A stretch of DNA of 64,000 bases, taken from positions 2,262,277-2,326,276 of the forward strand of contig NZ_KB913013.1 in assembly GCF_000383955.1 (NCBI RefSeq). The letters run 5' to 3'. Below the pieces are notes generated by a model. The model saw only the letters and a program-made list of their open reading frames with translations. It was not told the origin of the DNA and did not search any database. This stretch comes from Rudanella lutea DSM 19387. Lineage in GTDB: Bacteria; Bacteroidota; Bacteroidia; Cytophagales; Spirosomataceae. A program made the translations under genes and the position numbers. Shown one piece after another: positions 8,372 through 18,571 of the stretch (its first letter is position 1; each line of letters starts with the position of its first letter).

Positions 8372-9085
8372 TTACACAAACCGGTACAGATATGGGGCCT
8401 TGTGGGGGGTACCGGCCCGACGCTCCGACAGCCGTTCGAGCATACCCGACGCCATCATCTTCTTGTAAAAATTACGGGCATCGAGCGAGTGGCCCAGAAT
8501 CGTTTCGTGCAGCCGTTGCAGCTCAGGAATAGTGAATGATTCGGGCAGAAGGTGGCTAATCGGCTGATCGTTGAGCTGACGGCGCAGCGCCCGAGTGGCC
8601 ACCTCGATAATGTGGTTGTGGTCGAAAAGTAGGCCGGGCACTTCGTCGAGCGGCCACCAACGGCATTCTTCAGTCAGAAAATCAGGCGTAGGCACCACTT
8701 TAGAGTGCTCCACCAACGCATAGTAGCCAATCGAAATGGTGCGCTCCGACCAGCTATCCGCATCGACGTTCAGGTTGATTTTACGCCAAACCGCGTCCTG
8801 ATCGTACCGAACCACTGCACCAAATACGTAAAATTGTTGCAGAAATAGCTCATTTAGGCCCGTCCGTTCCTGCATCACACGCTCGGCCGCTTCGTCAACC
8901 GACTCCGTTTTTTTGATGAATCCACCGGGCAAACACCACTCATTTGTTCCTTTCCAGCGCAGAAGCAGCACGTTGAGCTGATTCTGGTGAAAACCAAAAA
9001 TAACCCCGTCGATAGACAGGTAGCGGATACACTGCTCAGCAACTTCTTTCTGGAAATTTTTAGTCGGTTGATTATAATCCATCAT
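8372..9085 (-). CDS. NUDIX-domain (NrtR/AraR-type) transcriptional regulator
   Basis: A 237-aa protein. Residues about 20-160 form a NUDIX fold, and the C-terminus (LPESFTIPELQRLHETILGH, then KMMASGMLERL) is the winged-helix DNA-binding domain of the NrtR family. The Nudix box G55-x5-E61-x7-R69 continues V70-M-Q-E73-R74-T-G76. Two catalytic Glu positions are replaced (Val70, Arg74), so hydrolase activity is probably lost and the domain acts as a ligand sensor. Such regulators in Bacteroidota control sugar catabolism (AraR type) or NAD synthesis. It diverges from the GH106 operon across a 139-bp spacer that contains a 21-bp palindrome, so it probably regulates that operon. Confidence 0.88.
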   Translation of the reverse strand: MMDYNQPTKNFQKEVAEQCIRYLSIDGVIFGFHQNQLNVLLLRWKGTNEWCLPGGFIKKTESVDEAAERVMQERTGLNELFLQQFYVFGAVVRYDQDAVWRKINLNVDADSWSERTISIGYYALVEHSKVVPTPDFLTEECRWWPLDEVPGLLFDHNHIIEVATRALRRQLNDQPISHLLPESFTIPELQRLHETILGHSLDARNFYKKMMASGMLERLSERRAGTPHKAPYLYRFV

Positions 9086-9129
9086 AAAATTTTACAATCA
9101 AGGAAGGATAAGATAGGAGAAATAACACC

Positions 9130-9150
9130 TTTACGTACTTTTGACGTAAA
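9130..9150. promoter_or_regulatory. 21-bp operator TTTACGT-N7-ACGTAAA enclosing the -7 box of the GH106 operon
   Basis: Perfect 7-bp inverted arms around ACTTTTG. The TACTTTTG -7 element for the plus-strand gene (9136-9143) lies inside the dyad, so bound protein would block the promoter. The divergent neighbour encodes a NUDIX-type regulator, whose known relatives use palindromes of about this length. The pairing of regulator and site is inferred from position. Confidence 0.7.
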
Positions 9151-9224
9151 GATAAACCATTGGCCTGCTTACCCGTAAGCAACAGGTCCCGGACAGTTTA
9201 TCGGCCCAATCCAATGCCTTTTCG

Positions 9225-12200
9225 ATGAAACGTCGACAATTTCTAAAAAAAACCTCAACGGCGGGCCTTGTCGCGCTCATTACCCCGCGCGGTCTGGTAC
9301 AATTTGGGCAGCAGGCGGCCGAGGGCGGCACGCTCGTTGAGCGGTTTCAGACCCCTCCGCACACAGCTCGGCCACAAACCTGGTGGCATTGGATGAACGG
9401 CAACGTGACCCGCGAAGGCATCACGCTCGACCTGGAAGCCATGCAGCAAATCGGGCTGGGCGGGTTTCAGAATTTCGACGCGGGCACGGGTATTCCCAAA
9501 GGGCCTGTTCAGTACCTGAGCCCGGAGTGGTTGGCTCTCAAAGAGCACACCATTCGCGAGGCCGAACGGCTGGGGCTTGAGTTCACCATGCACAACTGCC
9601 CCGGCTGGTCGTCGAGCGGTGGGCCGTGGATTACGCCCGAACTGGCCATGCAACAGCTCACCTGGAGCGAAACCGGCCTTACCGGGGGCGGGCCTGTGCA
9701 GGTGGTCCTGCCAAACCCGGCGGCCAAACTGGGTTTCTATCAGGATGTAGCGGTGGTAGCGTTTCCGGCCCTGCCTGGCGAAGGCGCTCTGGACAAACTG
9801 GCCCAATCGCTGATACTTGGTAACCAGCCCATTACACCCACCCAACTAACCACCGGCGTCGCCCTCGACACGCCTACCACCTACCTGCAAATAGCCCTCG
9901 AATTGGCGATCACCATCAGCTCGGTAAGTTTTGCTGGCACCCGGATCGGTACAGGGGGCGGGGGTTTCGGCGGAGGGCCGGCCGTAACCGTCGAAGCCTC
10001 GGACGACGGCACGCAGTTTCGCAAGCTGGTAACCGGAAGCCTGACCGATGGGGTTACAGTGCTGGAATTTGGGGCCACCGCTGTCCGGTACATCCGGCTG
10101 TCGGCGGCCGCACCCGTCCGACTGGCACAACTGAGCTTTTCGGGCGCTACCCGCCTGACCGACTGGCGCAAAAAAGCCAATTACACCTTTGCCGGGGTAG
10201 CCGGGATGCAACCTCAAACGGCACCCGTGCTGGCCGAGTCGACCATTGCGCCTGACTCGATTATCGACTTAACGAGCCGGGTCGACAAGAACGGCCTGCT
10301 CACGTGGGACGCCCCCGCCGGACGCTGGACAGTCCTCCGCATAGGCTACACCCCTACCGGAAGCCTCAACCGGTCGGCACCGGACACGGGCGTGGGCCTC
10401 GAATGCGACAAATTCAGCGCCACGGCCATTACGTTCCATTTCAACAAGATGATGGAACAACTCTTGCCTACCCTCAAACCGCTGGCTAAGGCCGGCAAGG
10501 TGGGTTTGCTGATCGACAGCTACGAGGTGGGTATGCAAAACTGGACACCCCGATTCGAGCTGACCTTTGGACAACGCAACGGCTACCCGCTATTCCGCTA
10601 TTTTCCGGCGCTGACAGGCCGCATTGTTGGCTCTGTCGACGATACCGAGCGGTTTTTGTGGGATTTTCGCCGGACACAGGCCGACCTCATTGCCGACAAT
10701 TATTACGGTCAATTCACCGCGCTCTGCCACCAGCACGGCCTTATTTCGTACACCGAGCCCTACGACCGGGGACCCATGGAAGAGATGCAGATTGGAGCGC
10801 GGGTGGATGTGAACATGGGTGAGTTCTGGAACGGGCTGTCGAGCATTTTCCAGAACAACTGGACCATGCGCCGAACCACCAAACTGGCCGCGTCGATTGC
10901 CCACATCAACGGGCAGCGCATCGGCGATTTTCAGGTGGTCGGTGCCGAAGCCTTCACGGCCGAGCCGGAGTCGGCCCGGTGGCAGGAGTACCCGTTTGCG
11001 ATGAAAGCGCTGGGCGACAAGCTGTTTACCGAAGGGCTCAACCGGGTCATTTTTCACCGGTACGCGCATCAGCCCCACCCCACCGCCGAACCCGGCATGA
11101 CCATGGGGCCCTGGGGCATTCACTTCGACCGGACGAACACCTGGTGGAAACCAGCCAAAGCCTGGATCAGCTACCTGTCGCGGTGCCAAAGTTTGCTTCA
11201 GCAAGGCCTTTTTGTAGCCGACATCGCGTATTTCACGGGTGAAGACGGCAATGGATACGCCCTCGTCAACCCCGAAAACCTGGTGCCGCCCCCGCCCGTC
11301 GGCTACGATTATGACCTGATCAACGGCGAGACTCTACTGACTCGGGCGAGTGTTCGGAACAACCGCCTGACCCTGCCCGACGGACTAAGTTACGGGGTGC
11401 TGGTATTGCAGGATACGAAGGCAATGAGTCTGGCACTTCTCCGCAAGCTGCGCGAGCTGGTGCGGCAGGGGTTGACCGTGGTCGGTAACCGCCCCGAACG
11501 GTGGCTGGGCCTGCGCGGGGGGGCCAATGCCGCTACTGAATTTGGGCAACTGGTAGGCGAAATCTGGGGGACAGCCTCGGCCACTATGCCGAACCGGCCC
11601 GGCCGAGGGCAGGTATTTGGCACACAGCCCCTCGCCCCACTACTGCCAAAACTGGGTATCACGCCCGACGTCGTTGTGTGGTCTTCATCGGGCGATGCCC
11701 CGGTAACTTCTATTCACCGCCGAATCGGCAACGCGGAGGTTTATTTTCTGGCCAATCAGCGCCGAACCACCGAAAACCTGCTGGTCAGCTTCCGGGTGAC
11801 CAACCAACAGCCCGAACTGTGGGACCCCGACACGGGCACCATCGCCCCCGTGGGCGTGTACGACCTTGCCGACGGCCGGGTACAGGTGCCACTCACGCTG
11901 GGGCCATCGGGCTCAATCTTTGTGGTATTTCGGTCGGTGGCCCCGGCCCGACGCATTCAGTCGGTGCTGGCGGGCAAAACGCCCATTCTGAGTACACAGC
12001 CGCCCCGTACCCAACCAACTCAGCGGTACGATTCGGTGACCAATACATTTACCCTTAGTTTTTGGGCCAAGCCTGAGCTGAATATCATGCTCACGACCCG
12101 AAACTTTATGGAGGGCATTGCCGACCCCTGGACCGACAATTACGCCATCTACCCGGCGTCGGGGCAGGCCCTGTACGGTGTGGGTCATGCTACCTGCGGC

Positions 12201-13256
12201 CTCACGGTCGGGCGCAACGGGGTGGCCGTTTGGGAACGGGGCGCGGGTAAACCTGTGCTCGTGCTGGCAGCCCCCACCGCTATTTCGGGCTGGAGTCACG
12301 TGGCCGTCGTGTATCAGGACGGTGCCCCCGCGGTGTACGTAAACGGCAAGCTGATCGAACAGGGGAAGAAAGGAACGGCTATTGTGCACCCGGCCCTCGG
12401 CCAGGCCCGGCTGAGCGACGGGGCTTCGTTTTACAACGGCGACATGACCGAGCCCCAACTCAACCCCGAAGCCCTCACGCCCGAACGCATCGCACAGGCT
12501 GCGGCTGGCACCCCGCCCCTCCCGCCCGAAAAGCGACTCATCGATATGGCCGCAACTGAAAAGGCCGGCTTACTGATCTGGCAGAATGGTCGGTACACTC
12601 TCCTCGATAGTACCGGTCGTGATTCAGTACAAAACGTGTCGGGGCTACCCAAACCAATTGAGCTGACGGCCCCGTGGACGGTGGCTTTTCAGGCCAACCG
12701 GGGCGCGCCGGCTCAGGTTACCCTACCCAAACTGATGTCGTTGCATCGGCATTCGGAGCCGGGAGTCCGATACTTTTCGGGGACGGCCACCTACACCCAA
12801 ACGTTCAACATGCCGGGGGCAAGCCTGACCGCTAACCGCCGGGTGATACTCGATCTGGGCCGGGTAGAGGTGATTGCCGAAGTGCGCGTCAACGGAAAAG
12901 ACCTGGGCACACTCTGGAAGCGTCCGTACCAACTCGACATGACCGACGCCCTGAAAGCCGGGGCCAATACACTCGAAGTCCGTGTGACCAACGGCTGGCC
13001 CAACCGGCTCATTGGCGACGCCCAACTGCCCGATGCCGACTCGTTTACGGCCGGAGCCGGGGCGGGCGGGTTCGCCAGCCTGTCGAACGGGGCCATTCAG
13101 ACCCTGCCCGACTGGTACAAACAAGGCAAGCCCAAACCCGCCGACGGCCGCGTGACCTTTACAACCTGGAAACATTACGATAAAAATGCCCCCCTACTCG
13201 AAGCGGGCCTGATTGGGCCGGTGCGGCTACACGTAGGCGCGTGGGTAGCCCTGTAA
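9225..13256 (+). CDS. GH106-family alpha-L-rhamnosidase-like glycoside hydrolase with LamG-like domain
   Basis: A 1343-aa exported protein. The N-terminus [19 protein letters not shown] is a Tat-type leader. [20 protein letters not shown] followed by [17 protein letters not shown] is the hallmark of GH106, whose characterised members remove alpha-L-rhamnose from rhamnogalacturonan. The catalytic region runs to about residue 900. Residues about 935-1090 ([30 protein letters not shown]) form a LamG/concanavalin-like domain. The C-terminal 150 residues ([22 protein letters not shown]) form a galactose-binding jelly roll as in GH2 relatives. It is first in an operon with an esterase 9 bp downstream, under the operator at 9130. 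Rhamnosidase activity is inferred from the family. Confidence 0.9.
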   Translation: MKRRQFLKKTSTAGLVALITPRGLVQFGQQAAEGGTLVERFQTPPHTARPQTWWHWMNGNVTREGITLDLEAMQQIGLGGFQNFDAGTGIPKGPVQYLSPEWLALKEHTIREAERLGLEFTMHNCPGWSSSGGPWITPELAMQQLTWSETGLTGGGPVQVVLPNPAAKLGFYQDVAVVAFPALPGEGALDKLAQSLILGNQPITPTQLTTGVALDTPTTYLQIALELAITISSVSFAGTRIGTGGGGFGGGPAVTVEASDDGTQFRKLVTGSLTDGVTVLEFGATAVRYIRLSAAAPVRLAQLSFSGATRLTDWRKKANYTFAGVAGMQPQTAPVLAESTIAPDSIIDLTSRVDKNGLLTWDAPAGRWTVLRIGYTPTGSLNRSAPDTGVGLECDKFSATAITFHFNKMMEQLLPTLKPLAKAGKVGLLIDSYEVGMQNWTPRFELTFGQRNGYPLFRYFPALTGRIVGSVDDTERFLWDFRRTQADLIADNYYGQFTALCHQHGLISYTEPYDRGPMEEMQIGARVDVNMGEFWNGLSSIFQNNWTMRRTTKLAASIAHINGQRIGDFQVVGAEAFTAEPESARWQEYPFAMKALGDKLFTEGLNRVIFHRYAHQPHPTAEPGMTMGPWGIHFDRTNTWWKPAKAWISYLSRCQSLLQQGLFVADIAYFTGEDGNGYALVNPENLVPPPPVGYDYDLINGETLLTRASVRNNRLTLPDGLSYGVLVLQDTKAMSLALLRKLRELVRQGLTVVGNRPERWLGLRGGANAATEFGQLVGEIWGTASATMPNRPGRGQVFGTQPLAPLLPKLGITPDVVVWSSSGDAPVTSIHRRIGNAEVYFLANQRRTTENLLVSFRVTNQQPELWDPDTGTIAPVGVYDLADGRVQVPLTLGPSGSIFVVFRSVAPARRIQSVLAGKTPILSTQPPRTQPTQRYDSVTNTFTLSFWAKPELNIMLTTRNFMEGIADPWTDNYAIYPASGQALYGVGHATCGLTVGRNGVAVWERGAGKPVLVLAAPTAISGWSHVAVVYQDGAPAVYVNGKLIEQGKKGTAIVHPALGQARLSDGASFYNGDMTEPQLNPEALTPERIAQAAAGTPPLPPEKRLIDMAATEKAGLLIWQNGRYTLLDSTGRDSVQNVSGLPKPIELTAPWTVAFQANRGAPAQVTLPKLMSLHRHSEPGVRYFSGTATYTQTFNMPGASLTANRRVILDLGRVEVIAEVRVNGKDLGTLWKRPYQLDMTDALKAGANTLEVRVTNGWPNRLIGDAQLPDADSFTAGAGAGGFASLSNGAIQTLPDWYKQGKPKPADGRVTFTTWKHYDKNAPLLEAGLIGPVRLHVGAWVAL

Positions 13257-13265
13257 GCAGAAACC

Positions 13266-14144
13266 ATGAAAAAGTCCCTTACCTTACTCGCGCTGCTTTG
13301 CCTGCCTCTGCTGGGCTGGTGCGCGCAGGCCGACACCCTCGACATTCCGAGTGCGGCCATGAAACGGCCCATGCGGGCGGCTGTGGTGTTGCCCGAATCG
13401 TACAAATCGGCGGCCAAAAACAAAACCGCGTTCCCGGTGCTGTACCTGTTGCACGGGGGCGGAGGCCAATTCAGCGACTGGCTCAAGCAAACACCCGACA
13501 AAATGGCCGTGCACCGGCTGGCCGATCAGTACAACCTCATTATTGTGATGCCCGAGGGCGACCGGCTGGGTGGTTACCTCGACAGTCAGGTGCAGAAAGA
13601 CAACCTTTTTGAAACCTACGTCTCGAAAGAAGTGGTCGAGAAAATTGACAACACCTACCGCACCATCCGCGACCGCAAAGGCCGGGTCATTACGGGTCTG
13701 AGCATGGGCGGGCATGGCGCGTTGTACCTCGCTACCCGGCACCCGGAGCTGTACTGCGCGGCCGGTAGCATGAGCGGTGCCCTCGACCTGAACTACAAAA
13801 ACTGGCGCATCAACCCTGAGTTTGAAAAAGCCGTGGAAAGCGGCTTCAGCCGGATTCTGGGGTCGCTGGGAGCTACTCCTGACCTGTACGCAGCCAACTC
13901 AGTGGTGAATATGGTAGACCGGATGAAGGCAAACGGCCAGAAACTGATTATCGACTGTGGTGTCGACGATTTTCTAATTGAGCCCAACCGCGAGCTACAC
14001 CGGCGGCTGGTGTACGCCAAAGTAGAGCACGACTACACCGAGCGGCCCGGCGGCCACACCTGGGATTACTGGCAAAACTCGTTACCCTACCACGTCTTGT
14101 TTTTCAGCAACATCCTCCGCACCAACGGTACGCTGGTTCCCTGA
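13266..14144 (+). CDS. Secreted CE1-like esterase (first of tandem pair)
   Basis: A 292-aa protein with a signal peptide (MKKSLTLLALLCLPLLGWCAQA). The alpha/beta-hydrolase core shows FPVLYLLHGGGGQFSDW (oxyanion hole), GLSMGGHGALYLA (nucleophile Ser), VDDFLIE (acid) and RPGGHTWDYW (His), the pattern of the esterase D/CE1 group (acetyl- or feruloyl-esterases and S-formylglutathione hydrolase relatives). It starts 9 bp after the GH106 gene, so it probably deacylates the same plant polysaccharide. It is paralogous along its full length to the protein at 14418. Confidence 0.87.
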   Translation: MKKSLTLLALLCLPLLGWCAQADTLDIPSAAMKRPMRAAVVLPESYKSAAKNKTAFPVLYLLHGGGGQFSDWLKQTPDKMAVHRLADQYNLIIVMPEGDRLGGYLDSQVQKDNLFETYVSKEVVEKIDNTYRTIRDRKGRVITGLSMGGHGALYLATRHPELYCAAGSMSGALDLNYKNWRINPEFEKAVESGFSRILGSLGATPDLYAANSVVNMVDRMKANGQKLIIDCGVDDFLIEPNRELHRRLVYAKVEHDYTERPGGHTWDYWQNSLPYHVLFFSNILRTNGTLVP

Positions 14145-14175
14145 GCTCGTTTATCGTTTTTTGTTTTGGGTCTCC

Positions 14176-14271
14176 GTACTGGACATTAAATGTTGGACAT
14201 TAGACGTTAGACCTCCCTACAGAATGGTAGTAAGTCTAACGTCCAGCGTCTAAAGTCCGAAGGTCCAGTAC
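14176..14271. repeat. 96-bp dispersed palindrome, copy A
   Basis: GTACTGGAC at 14176-14184 and GTCCAGTAC at 14263-14271 form the outer arms. AGACGTTAGAC and GTCTAACGTCC form the inner arms, and the centre is CCTCCCTACAGAATGGTAG. The copy at 55594-55689 is the same length with about 85 of 96 identical bases by eye. It separates two paralogous esterase genes. No coding potential. Confidence 0.85.
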
Positions 14272-14417
14272 TGAAGTTTTGGGGGTATGGGAGTCGGCGC
14301 TCCGATGGAAGGTTTTGGTAGAAACCCCAACAAACCAAAGCACAACACTCTGATTCTTAAACAACCCCTTAATCAAAAACGACAAACAATAAACCAAAAA
14401 CAATCAACCACAAACCT

Positions 14418-15311
14418 ATGAAAACCCCCATTGCCAAACTACTGCTCCTGACCTTGACCTACCTGCTGGCAGGGTCGGTGTGGGCAGCCAAAGTAGATAC
14501 CATTGATGTGCCAAGCGCCAGCATGAACCGTACGCTGCGGGCGGCCGTGGTACTGCCCGACCGGTACGTGAAAGCCAAAAAACGCGACGCCCGGCCCTTT
14601 CCGGTCCTGTACCTGCTGCATGGCGGCTCGGGCAGTTTCCGCGACTGGCTTACCAAAACACCCGACAAAACCCTGCTCCACCGGCTCGCTGATCAATACA
14701 ATCTCATCATTGTCACGCCCGACGGCGACCCTACGAGCTATTATTTCGATAGTCCGCTGGTCAAGTCGAGTCAGTTTGAGACATTTATCTCCAAAGAGCT
14801 AATCGAAAAAATTGACAACAGCTACCGCACCGTACGCGACAAAAAAGGCCGCGTGATAGCGGGCCTGAGCATGGGTGGGCACGGAGCCCTGTTCATCTCG
14901 AGCCGCCACCCCGAGCTGTACGCAGCGGCCGGGAGCATGAGTGGAGTAATGAACATCAACACGGCCACCTGGAAAGTACCGGCCGAGTTTGCCAAATCGC
15001 GGGCCGACAACCTGGCCCGGCTGCTGGGGCCACCCCAACCGGGCGATGCCCCCTACCCCGACTACACGATGGTCACGCTGGCCGAGCGAATCAAAGCCAA
15101 TAAGCTGCCCATTATGCTCGACATTGGGGTCGACGATTTTCTGATTGAAGGCAACCGCGATCTGCACCGCCAACTGGTAGCCAACCAAACTCCGCACGAC
15201 TACCTCGAACGGCCGGGCGCGCATACGTGGGCGTACTGGGACAACGCCCTGCCCTACCAGGTTCTGTTCTTCAGCAAAATTCTAACCGCCAACGGGGTGC
15301 TTGTTCCCTAA
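14418..15311 (+). CDS. Secreted CE1-like esterase (second of tandem pair)
   Basis: A 297-aa protein with a signal peptide (MKTPIAKLLLLTLTYLLAGSVWA). It has the same order of blocks as the protein at 13266: PVLYLLHGGSGSFRDWL, GLSMGGHGALFIS, DIGVDDFLIEGNRDLHRQL and RPGAHTWAYWDNALPYQVLFF. It clearly arose by duplication. It heads a second transcription unit after the palindrome at 14176 and is followed 8 bp later by a carboxylesterase gene. Likely an acyl-esterase acting on decorated pectin or xylan; the substrate difference between the two copies cannot be read. Confidence 0.87.
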   Translation: MKTPIAKLLLLTLTYLLAGSVWAAKVDTIDVPSASMNRTLRAAVVLPDRYVKAKKRDARPFPVLYLLHGGSGSFRDWLTKTPDKTLLHRLADQYNLIIVTPDGDPTSYYFDSPLVKSSQFETFISKELIEKIDNSYRTVRDKKGRVIAGLSMGGHGALFISSRHPELYAAAGSMSGVMNINTATWKVPAEFAKSRADNLARLLGPPQPGDAPYPDYTMVTLAERIKANKLPIMLDIGVDDFLIEGNRDLHRQLVANQTPHDYLERPGAHTWAYWDNALPYQVLFFSKILTANGVLVP

Positions 15312-15319
15312 CTCGCCTG

Positions 15320-16876
15320 ATGAAAAAGACACTCCTACCCCTGCTCGGTGGCCTGCTGGCAGTAGCGGCTACGCTGGCGTTTCGGCCTACCCTGCGCGAT
15401 ACCGACCCCGTTGCCATAACCGGTGGCCGTATATCAGGGACGTATAGCGCACAGGGCGATGTTCAGATTTTCCGGGGGGTTCCGTTTGCGGCCCCGCCCG
15501 TAGGTGCCCTGCGCTGGAAAGCCCCGCAGCCCGTACAGCCCTGGACGGGTGTGCGCCGGTGCGACGCCTTCGGGCCAAGCCCCGTGCAGGGCGTACCTGC
15601 GCCGTTTGGTCCGTGGAGTGCCGAATACCTGATTCCGAAAGAACCCATAAGCGAGGATTGCCTCTATCTGAACGTCTGGACACAGCGCCGGTCGGGCCCG
15701 AAACAGCCCGTTCTGGTGTGGGTCTACGGCGGAGGCTTCAATAGTGGAGGCAGTGGGGTTCCGATTTACGACGGCGAAGCGATGGCCCGCAAAGGCATCG
15801 TATTTGTGAGTTTCAACTACCGGGTAGGCTCACTCGGCTTCTTTGCCCACCCCGAACTCACCCGCGAGTCGGGCCGGGAGGCATCGGGCAACTACGGCCT
15901 GATGGATCAGGTAGCAGCCCTCCGGTGGGTGCAGCAAAACATTACTCAGTTTGGGGGCGACCCCGCCAACGTCACCATCGCGGGGCAATCGGCCGGGTCG
16001 ATGAGCGTGAACTGTCTGGTGGCTACTCCGCTGGCGAAAGGGCTTTTTCAGAAGGCCATCGCCCAAAGCGGTGCCAACATGGCCGCGCCCGGCCCCTCAT
16101 TGTCACAAGCCGAAGAAAGTGGCCTGAAACTGGCGCAGGCCCTCGGGGCTACCAGCCTGGCCGACCTCCGGGCGTTGCCAGCAAGTCAGATTATTCAGAA
16201 AGCACAGAGCATCCGGGGGCCAATTGTGGACGGGTACGTGCTGCCCGAACCGATTCCGGCCATTTTTGCCGACCGGAAACAAAACGATGTGGCCCTGCTC
16301 ACCGGCTGGAACGAAGACGAGGGGATGCGCTTTGGGCCACCCCAAACCGCCGACGCGTACCGGAAGCAGATTGAACAACAGCAAGGCCCCAACGCGGCCG
16401 ACTTCCTGAAACACTACCCCGCTACCACCGATGCCGAAGCGGCTACCTCACAGATGCGGGTTTCGCGGGATATGATTTTCGGGGCGCAAAACTACGCCTG
16501 GGCTAACCTTCAGAGTGGGCAGGGGAAACCCGTATTTGTGTACCGGTTCCGGCGGAAAGTACCCGCCACGGGCGAGTACGCCCAGTACGGCGCATTCCAT
16601 ACCGGCGAGGTAGCCTACGCCTACGACAATCTGCGGTTTATCGACAAAAGCCTACGCCCCCTGCAACCCGCCGACGACGAACTGGCCCGCCAGATGTCGG
16701 CGTACTGGGCCAACTTTATCCGCACCGGCAACCCCAACGGCGCAGGCTTACCCACGTGGCCCGTGTACTCGGTAGCCTCGAAACAGGTGCTGATGCTCGA
16801 CACCCAGATTAATGCCCAGCCCCTGCCCGACCAGGCCGCGCTCGATTTCCTGTTCAAAACCATGATTCGTCCCTAA
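15320..16876 (+). CDS. Type-B carboxylesterase/lipase family protein, exported
   Basis: A 518-aa protein from the ATG at 15320, 8 bp after the preceding stop; the earlier in-frame start at 15227 would overlap the esterase by 85 bp and lacks a leader. A signal segment (LLPLLGGLLAVAATLAF) is followed by the type-B fold: FRGVPFAAPPVGALRW, SEDCLYLNVW, VWVYGGGFNSG, and the nucleophile motif IAGQSAGSMS, where the usual GESAG Glu is Gln. Acid (NEDEGMRFG) and His (AFHTGEVAY) regions are present. The operon context with GH106 and CE1-like genes suggests removal of ester groups from plant cell-wall material. Confidence 0.87.
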   Translation: MKKTLLPLLGGLLAVAATLAFRPTLRDTDPVAITGGRISGTYSAQGDVQIFRGVPFAAPPVGALRWKAPQPVQPWTGVRRCDAFGPSPVQGVPAPFGPWSAEYLIPKEPISEDCLYLNVWTQRRSGPKQPVLVWVYGGGFNSGGSGVPIYDGEAMARKGIVFVSFNYRVGSLGFFAHPELTRESGREASGNYGLMDQVAALRWVQQNITQFGGDPANVTIAGQSAGSMSVNCLVATPLAKGLFQKAIAQSGANMAAPGPSLSQAEESGLKLAQALGATSLADLRALPASQIIQKAQSIRGPIVDGYVLPEPIPAIFADRKQNDVALLTGWNEDEGMRFGPPQTADAYRKQIEQQQGPNAADFLKHYPATTDAEAATSQMRVSRDMIFGAQNYAWANLQSGQGKPVFVYRFRRKVPATGEYAQYGAFHTGEVAYAYDNLRFIDKSLRPLQPADDELARQMSAYWANFIRTGNPNGAGLPTWPVYSVASKQVLMLDTQINAQPLPDQAALDFLFKTMIRP

Positions 16877-16905
16877 TACCCCTTCAGTTTTCACGTACAA
16901 CCCCA

Positions 16906-18537
16906 ATGTTTATGCAGTTCTCCAAAACCCTTTTGTGGCTGGCCGCACTGGCTATGCCCTTGCTCACTAAGGCGCAAGCCCCAAAAACGCCTACGCCCAT
17001 TGTAGCGGGTAAAGATGTAGCCGTGGTGGCTACCGAGTCGGGCAAGGTGCGCGGTTACATTCACAACGGCACCTACACGTTTAAGGGCATTCCGTACGCC
17101 AAAGCGGAGCGGTTTATGGCCCCTACCAAACCCGACGCCTGGACGGGCGTGCGCTCGTCTACAACCTACGGGCCGGTTTGCCCCATCGACCCCACCACCA
17201 CGGTCAATGATGAGATCGAGTTCTCGTTTCAGCACAACTGGGGTTACATGAACGAAAACTGCCTGAGCCTGAACGTTTGGTCGCCCCAACTGACAGCAGG
17301 CAAAGCGCCCCGGCCGGTGCTGGTGTGGTTCCACGGCGGTGGGTTCTCGGCGGGTTCATCGGTGGAGTTGCCGTCGTACGATGGTGAGAATCTGGCCAAA
17401 AAAGGCGATGTGGTCGTCGTGACGGTCAATCACCGGCTCAACCTGCTGGGTTTTCTGGACCTGTCGTCGTTTGGCGACAAATACAAAAACTCCGCGAATG
17501 CAGGCATGCTCGACTTGGTTGCATCGTTGCAATGGGTGAAACAAAACATTGCTCAATTTGGGGGCGACCCCAACAACGTCACCATCTTCGGGCAGTCGGG
17601 CGGGGGCGGCAAAGTGACCACCCTGATGAATGCGCCGTCGGCCAAAGGGCTGTTCCACAAAGCGATTGTGCAAAGTGGCAGCTACCTAAGCAGCTTCACG
17701 AGCCGGGCATTGGCCCAAAAAGTAGGAGCCGCCATGCTCGACGAGCTGAAGCTGCAACCTTCGCAGGTTGATTCGCTGCAGACTATGTCGTATGAGCGCC
17801 TGAGTGCCGCCAGCAAGCGGGCCCTGCGCAAGGTCAACGAAAGCCTGAAACCTGAAGAGCGTTCGGGATTTGGGCTGGGCTGGGGGCCGGTACTGGATGG
17901 CCTGTTTCTGCCCTACCAGCCGAGCGAAGCAGCCGCCCGCGAACTGGCTAAAAATATCCCGCTGCTGGTGGGCTCAACCAAAACCGAGTTTGGTCCGTTT
18001 AACCCCGCCAACCGCGAAACCGACCTGAACAATGCCAAAGCAAGCCTGCAAAAGCGAATGGGCGACAAAACCGATGCGTACATGGCTGCCGTTCGGAAAG
18101 CGTACCCCGAAACCGCCAAAGCATCGGACTACCTCGACGTAGACATCAACTTCCGGGCGGGGGCTATTCGGCAGGCCAACCAAAAAGCCGTGGCCGATGC
18201 CGCACCTGTGTACATGTACCTGTTTAGCTGGGCCTCGCCCGTAAACGACGGTATGTACAAGTCGATGCACTGCATGGAGTTGCCGTTTGTATTCGACAAC
18301 ATCAGCCGGTGCGAAGAGATGACGGGCGGTGGCAAAGAGGCCCACCTCCTCGCCGACCGCATGAGTCGGGCCTGGCTGGCGTTTGCCCGCACCGGCAACC
18401 CCAACCACAAAGGCCTGCCCAACTGGCCGGCTTACAACCCGCAAACCGGTGCCACCATGCTGTTCGACAATACGTGTCAGGTAAAAAACAACCCCGACAA
18501 AGAGCTGCTCGAACTGGCCCTGGGAAAACCGTTGTAA
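16906..18537 (+). CDS. Type-B carboxylesterase family protein, exported
   Basis: A 543-aa protein with a leader (MQFSKTLLWLAALAMPLLTKAQA; start at 16906 or 16912). Type-B blocks: FKGIPYAKAERFMAP, NENCLSLNVWSP, VWFHGGGFSAG, nucleophile IFGQSGGGGKVTTLM (GQSGG instead of GESAG), SMHCMELPFVFDN around the catalytic His and GNPNHKGLPNWPAY near the end. It lies 29 bp after the other carboxylesterase gene and closes the operon. Only the core folds and conserved blocks are shared with that neighbour, so the two probably act on different esters. Confidence 0.87.
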   Translation: MFMQFSKTLLWLAALAMPLLTKAQAPKTPTPIVAGKDVAVVATESGKVRGYIHNGTYTFKGIPYAKAERFMAPTKPDAWTGVRSSTTYGPVCPIDPTTTVNDEIEFSFQHNWGYMNENCLSLNVWSPQLTAGKAPRPVLVWFHGGGFSAGSSVELPSYDGENLAKKGDVVVVTVNHRLNLLGFLDLSSFGDKYKNSANAGMLDLVASLQWVKQNIAQFGGDPNNVTIFGQSGGGGKVTTLMNAPSAKGLFHKAIVQSGSYLSSFTSRALAQKVGAAMLDELKLQPSQVDSLQTMSYERLSAASKRALRKVNESLKPEERSGFGLGWGPVLDGLFLPYQPSEAAARELAKNIPLLVGSTKTEFGPFNPANRETDLNNAKASLQKRMGDKTDAYMAAVRKAYPETAKASDYLDVDINFRAGAIRQANQKAVADAAPVYMYLFSWASPVNDGMYKSMHCMELPFVFDNISRCEEMTGGGKEAHLLADRMSRAWLAFARTGNPNHKGLPNWPAYNPQTGATMLFDNTCQVKNNPDKELLELALGKPL

Positions 18538-18571
18538 GTGCTTTTGGTAAGAAATTGGCTAAGTGAAACAA

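Noticed and set aside
15227-15319. N-terminal extension of the first carboxylesterase
   Set aside because: It would overlap the esterase gene by 85 bp; the ATG at 15320 starts a normal signal peptide.
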